Below are positions 5,947-7,360 of a stretch of DNA of 7,360 nucleotides, one piece after another. The notes under the pieces are model-generated. The model was not told where the DNA came from. It searched no databases and saw only the letters and a list, made by a program, of their open reading frames with translations. This DNA is from Clostridium sp. CAG:465 (GTDB lineage: Bacteria; Bacillota; Clostridia; TANB77; CAG-465), in NCBI GenBank assembly GCA_000433755.1, contig FR891261.1:7261-14620 (forward strand), in the 5' to 3' direction. Made by a program: the position numbers and the translations under genes. Numbering within the stretch: the stretch's first letter is position 1; every line of letters starts with the position of its first letter.

Positions 5947-7351
5947 GAAATATAAAGTAATTGAAAATATTAACCCTAATATATTCAGAGGGTATGATAT
6001 TAGAGCAATTTACGGAAAAGACTTAGATGAAAATATAGCATATACAATAGGACTTGCATATGCAAAGTACATAAGAAATAATGGGTATGATAGATGTGTT
6101 ATTGGAAGAGATAATAGAAGTTCATCACTTCCACTATCTGAAGCTTTAATTCAAGGTATAATTGAAGGCGATAATATAGAGGTTATTGATATAGGTTTAG
6201 TTACAACACCAATGTATTATTATGGACAGATATTTTTAAATGATGGTAAAAATATAATGCCTGGAATAATGATTACTGCAAGCCACAATCCAAAAGAGTA
6301 TAATGGTATGAAGATGACTGTAAATGACTTTGGAAATGCTTGTGGAGAAATGATACAACAGTTTAGAAGATTTGTTGAAGAAAACTCTAAAAAAGAAGTA
6401 AATAATGAAAGAGATGTTATAGGTCATGTTGTAAAAGAAAACGTAAGAGAAGGATATCTTAATTTAGTAAAAAAATCAATTGACCTAGGTGATAAAAAAA
6501 TAAAAGCAGTTGTTGATACTGCTAATGGAACAGCATCAATTATAGCACAAGAAATGTTTGATATGTTTAAAGATAAAATAGAGATGATTCCTTTATATAT
6601 GGAATCCGATTCTGAATTTCCAAATCATCATCCAGATCCAAGTGTTGAATCTAATAATGAAGATTTAAAAAAAGCTGTTTTGGAAAACAAGGCTGACCTT
6701 GGAATTGGCATCGATGGTGATGGCGATAGAGTAGGAATTATTGATGAAAATGGAAAAATGATATTTGCTGATTTTTATGCAATAATTATTTGGCGCTATT
6801 TAATGGATAAAGTTACAAACAAAAAAGCTTTATTTGATGTAAAATGTACAAAATCTCTTGCTGATGAAATTGAAAAATTAGGTGGAACACCAGTATGTTA
6901 TAGAACTGGTAATTCATACATGAAAGCTAAAATGAGAGATGACGATTTTATGTTTGGTAGTGAACTATCAGGACATGTATGGTTTAGAGATAAATGGCCT
7001 AATATTGATGATGGACTATATGCAGGTTTAAGACTAATTGAAATAATGTCTAAAACTGGCAAGTCTATAACTGAAATGTTAGAGGGAATAAACAAATATT
7101 TTTCTACACCTGAAATTAAGTTTGAAGCAAGTGATGATGTTAAATTTAAGATTATAGAGAAAATTAAAGAATATTGTATTGATAAAGGATACAAAATAAA
7201 TGATATAGATGGCGTTAGAGCAGAATTTGATAATGGATGGGCATTAGTTAGAGCATCAAACACAGGACCTAATATTACAGCTAGATTTGAAGGTAAGACA
7301 GAAGAAGACATGGAAAAAATAAAAGATGAATTTATTGGATTAATAAAATAA
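5945..7351 (+). CDS. Phosphomannomutase/phosphoglucomutase (alpha-D-phosphohexomutase, ManB/AlgC-like)
   Basis: This cytosolic Mg-dependent enzyme interconverts hexose-6-phosphate and hexose-1-phosphate, feeding GDP-mannose or UDP-glucose synthesis. The 468 residues match the AlgC/ManB group (about 450-470). N-terminal NIFRGYDIRAIYG (12-24) and VIGRDNRSSS (52-61) precede the phosphoserine loop TASHNPKEYNGMK (111-123), with catalytic Ser113. The metal loop is DGDGDRVG (257-264), the sugar-specificity loop GSELSGH (338-344), and the phosphate-binding loop RASNTGPNITARFEG (436-450). All four functional loops are intact. Glu340 and Ser342 are those expected of bifunctional PMM/PGM rather than GlmM, but preference between mannose and glucose is not readable. 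It has its own promoter, separate from the upstream units. It may supply sugar nucleotide for the GT2 enzyme upstream, by inference. Confidence 0.95.
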   Translation: MKYKVIENINPNIFRGYDIRAIYGKDLDENIAYTIGLAYAKYIRNNGYDRCVIGRDNRSSSLPLSEALIQGIIEGDNIEVIDIGLVTTPMYYYGQIFLNDGKNIMPGIMITASHNPKEYNGMKMTVNDFGNACGEMIQQFRRFVEENSKKEVNNERDVIGHVVKENVREGYLNLVKKSIDLGDKKIKAVVDTANGTASIIAQEMFDMFKDKIEMIPLYMESDSEFPNHHPDPSVESNNEDLKKAVLENKADLGIGIDGDGDRVGIIDENGKMIFADFYAIIIWRYLMDKVTNKKALFDVKCTKSLADEIEKLGGTPVCYRTGNSYMKAKMRDDDFMFGSELSGHVWFRDKWPNIDDGLYAGLRLIEIMSKTGKSITEMLEGINKYFSTPEIKFEASDDVKFKIIEKIKEYCIDKGYKINDIDGVRAEFDNGWALVRASNTGPNITARFEGKTEEDMEKIKDEFIGLIK

Positions 7352-7360
7352 AGGATGGAG
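7350..7360 (+). promoter_or_regulatory. SD-like stretch at window end, likely for a next gene
   Basis: AAAGGATGGAG begins on the stop codon of the mutase gene and resembles the SD sites of the other genes here. It suggests a plus-strand gene starting within about 10 nt beyond the window, in the same transcript. No terminator is visible before the edge. Confidence 0.4.

Noticed and set aside
6236..7311. Two minus-strand open frames opposite the mutase gene
   Set aside because: They mirror conserved coding sequence of the mutase and have no SD or family features.
1..7360. Possible reassignment of TGA, because no gene here ends in TGA
   Set aside because: Tryptophans are encoded by TGG and no TGA occurs in frame within any gene; TAA/TAG preference is expected at this base composition.
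1..7360. Mobile element, phage, CRISPR or defence island
   Set aside because: No transposase, integrase, spaced direct repeats, target duplications or toxin-like small genes are seen; all but one gene are core envelope functions.

Overview
The window is AT-rich (roughly 30% G+C by eye). Every confident gene is on the plus strand. Most genes have strong Shine-Dalgarno sites, and stops are TAA or TAG with no in-frame TGA. Together with the mreB-mreC-mreD-PBP2 order, this points to a low-GC, Gram-positive, probably rod-shaped member of the Bacillota. It looks most like a Clostridia-type or uncultured gut-type genome. Species cannot be read from the sequence.

Positions 1-4953 are the 3' part of a cell-shape and cell-wall operon. 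In order it holds the C-terminal end of MreB (cut by the window edge), MreC, MreD, an elongation-type class B penicillin-binding protein (PBP2/MrdA family), and a DPM1/GtrB-like family 2 glycosyltransferase with two membrane segments. Gaps between genes are 12 to 22 nt (measured to the proposed PBP2 start). The run closes with a clear intrinsic terminator at 4914-4953. MreB filaments, MreC and MreD organise the elongation machinery, PBP2 cross-links peptidoglycan, and the glycosyltransferase probably loads a sugar onto undecaprenyl phosphate for use outside the membrane.

Positions 4954-5857 hold a single-gene unit with a candidate promoter, a strong SD, an unrecognised membrane-anchored extracellular protein of 241 residues, and an intrinsic terminator. 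Positions 5858-7351 hold a phosphomannomutase/phosphoglucomutase gene behind a good extended -10 promoter. A perfect 9-bp dyad runs from the -10 box into its start codon. An SD-like stretch at the window end suggests another gene follows. The mutase makes hexose-1-phosphate, the precursor of the nucleotide sugars that the upstream glycosyltransferase would use. That functional link is inferred.

Most of the window is ordinary core cell-envelope biology. The most unusual observation is the PBP2 gene. Its well-placed SD and conserved N-terminus point to a start at an ATA codon (1809), and no ATG, GTG or TTG is available in frame until 1863, which already lies at the membrane segment. I see no mobile element, CRISPR array, phage gene, RNA gene or defence system.
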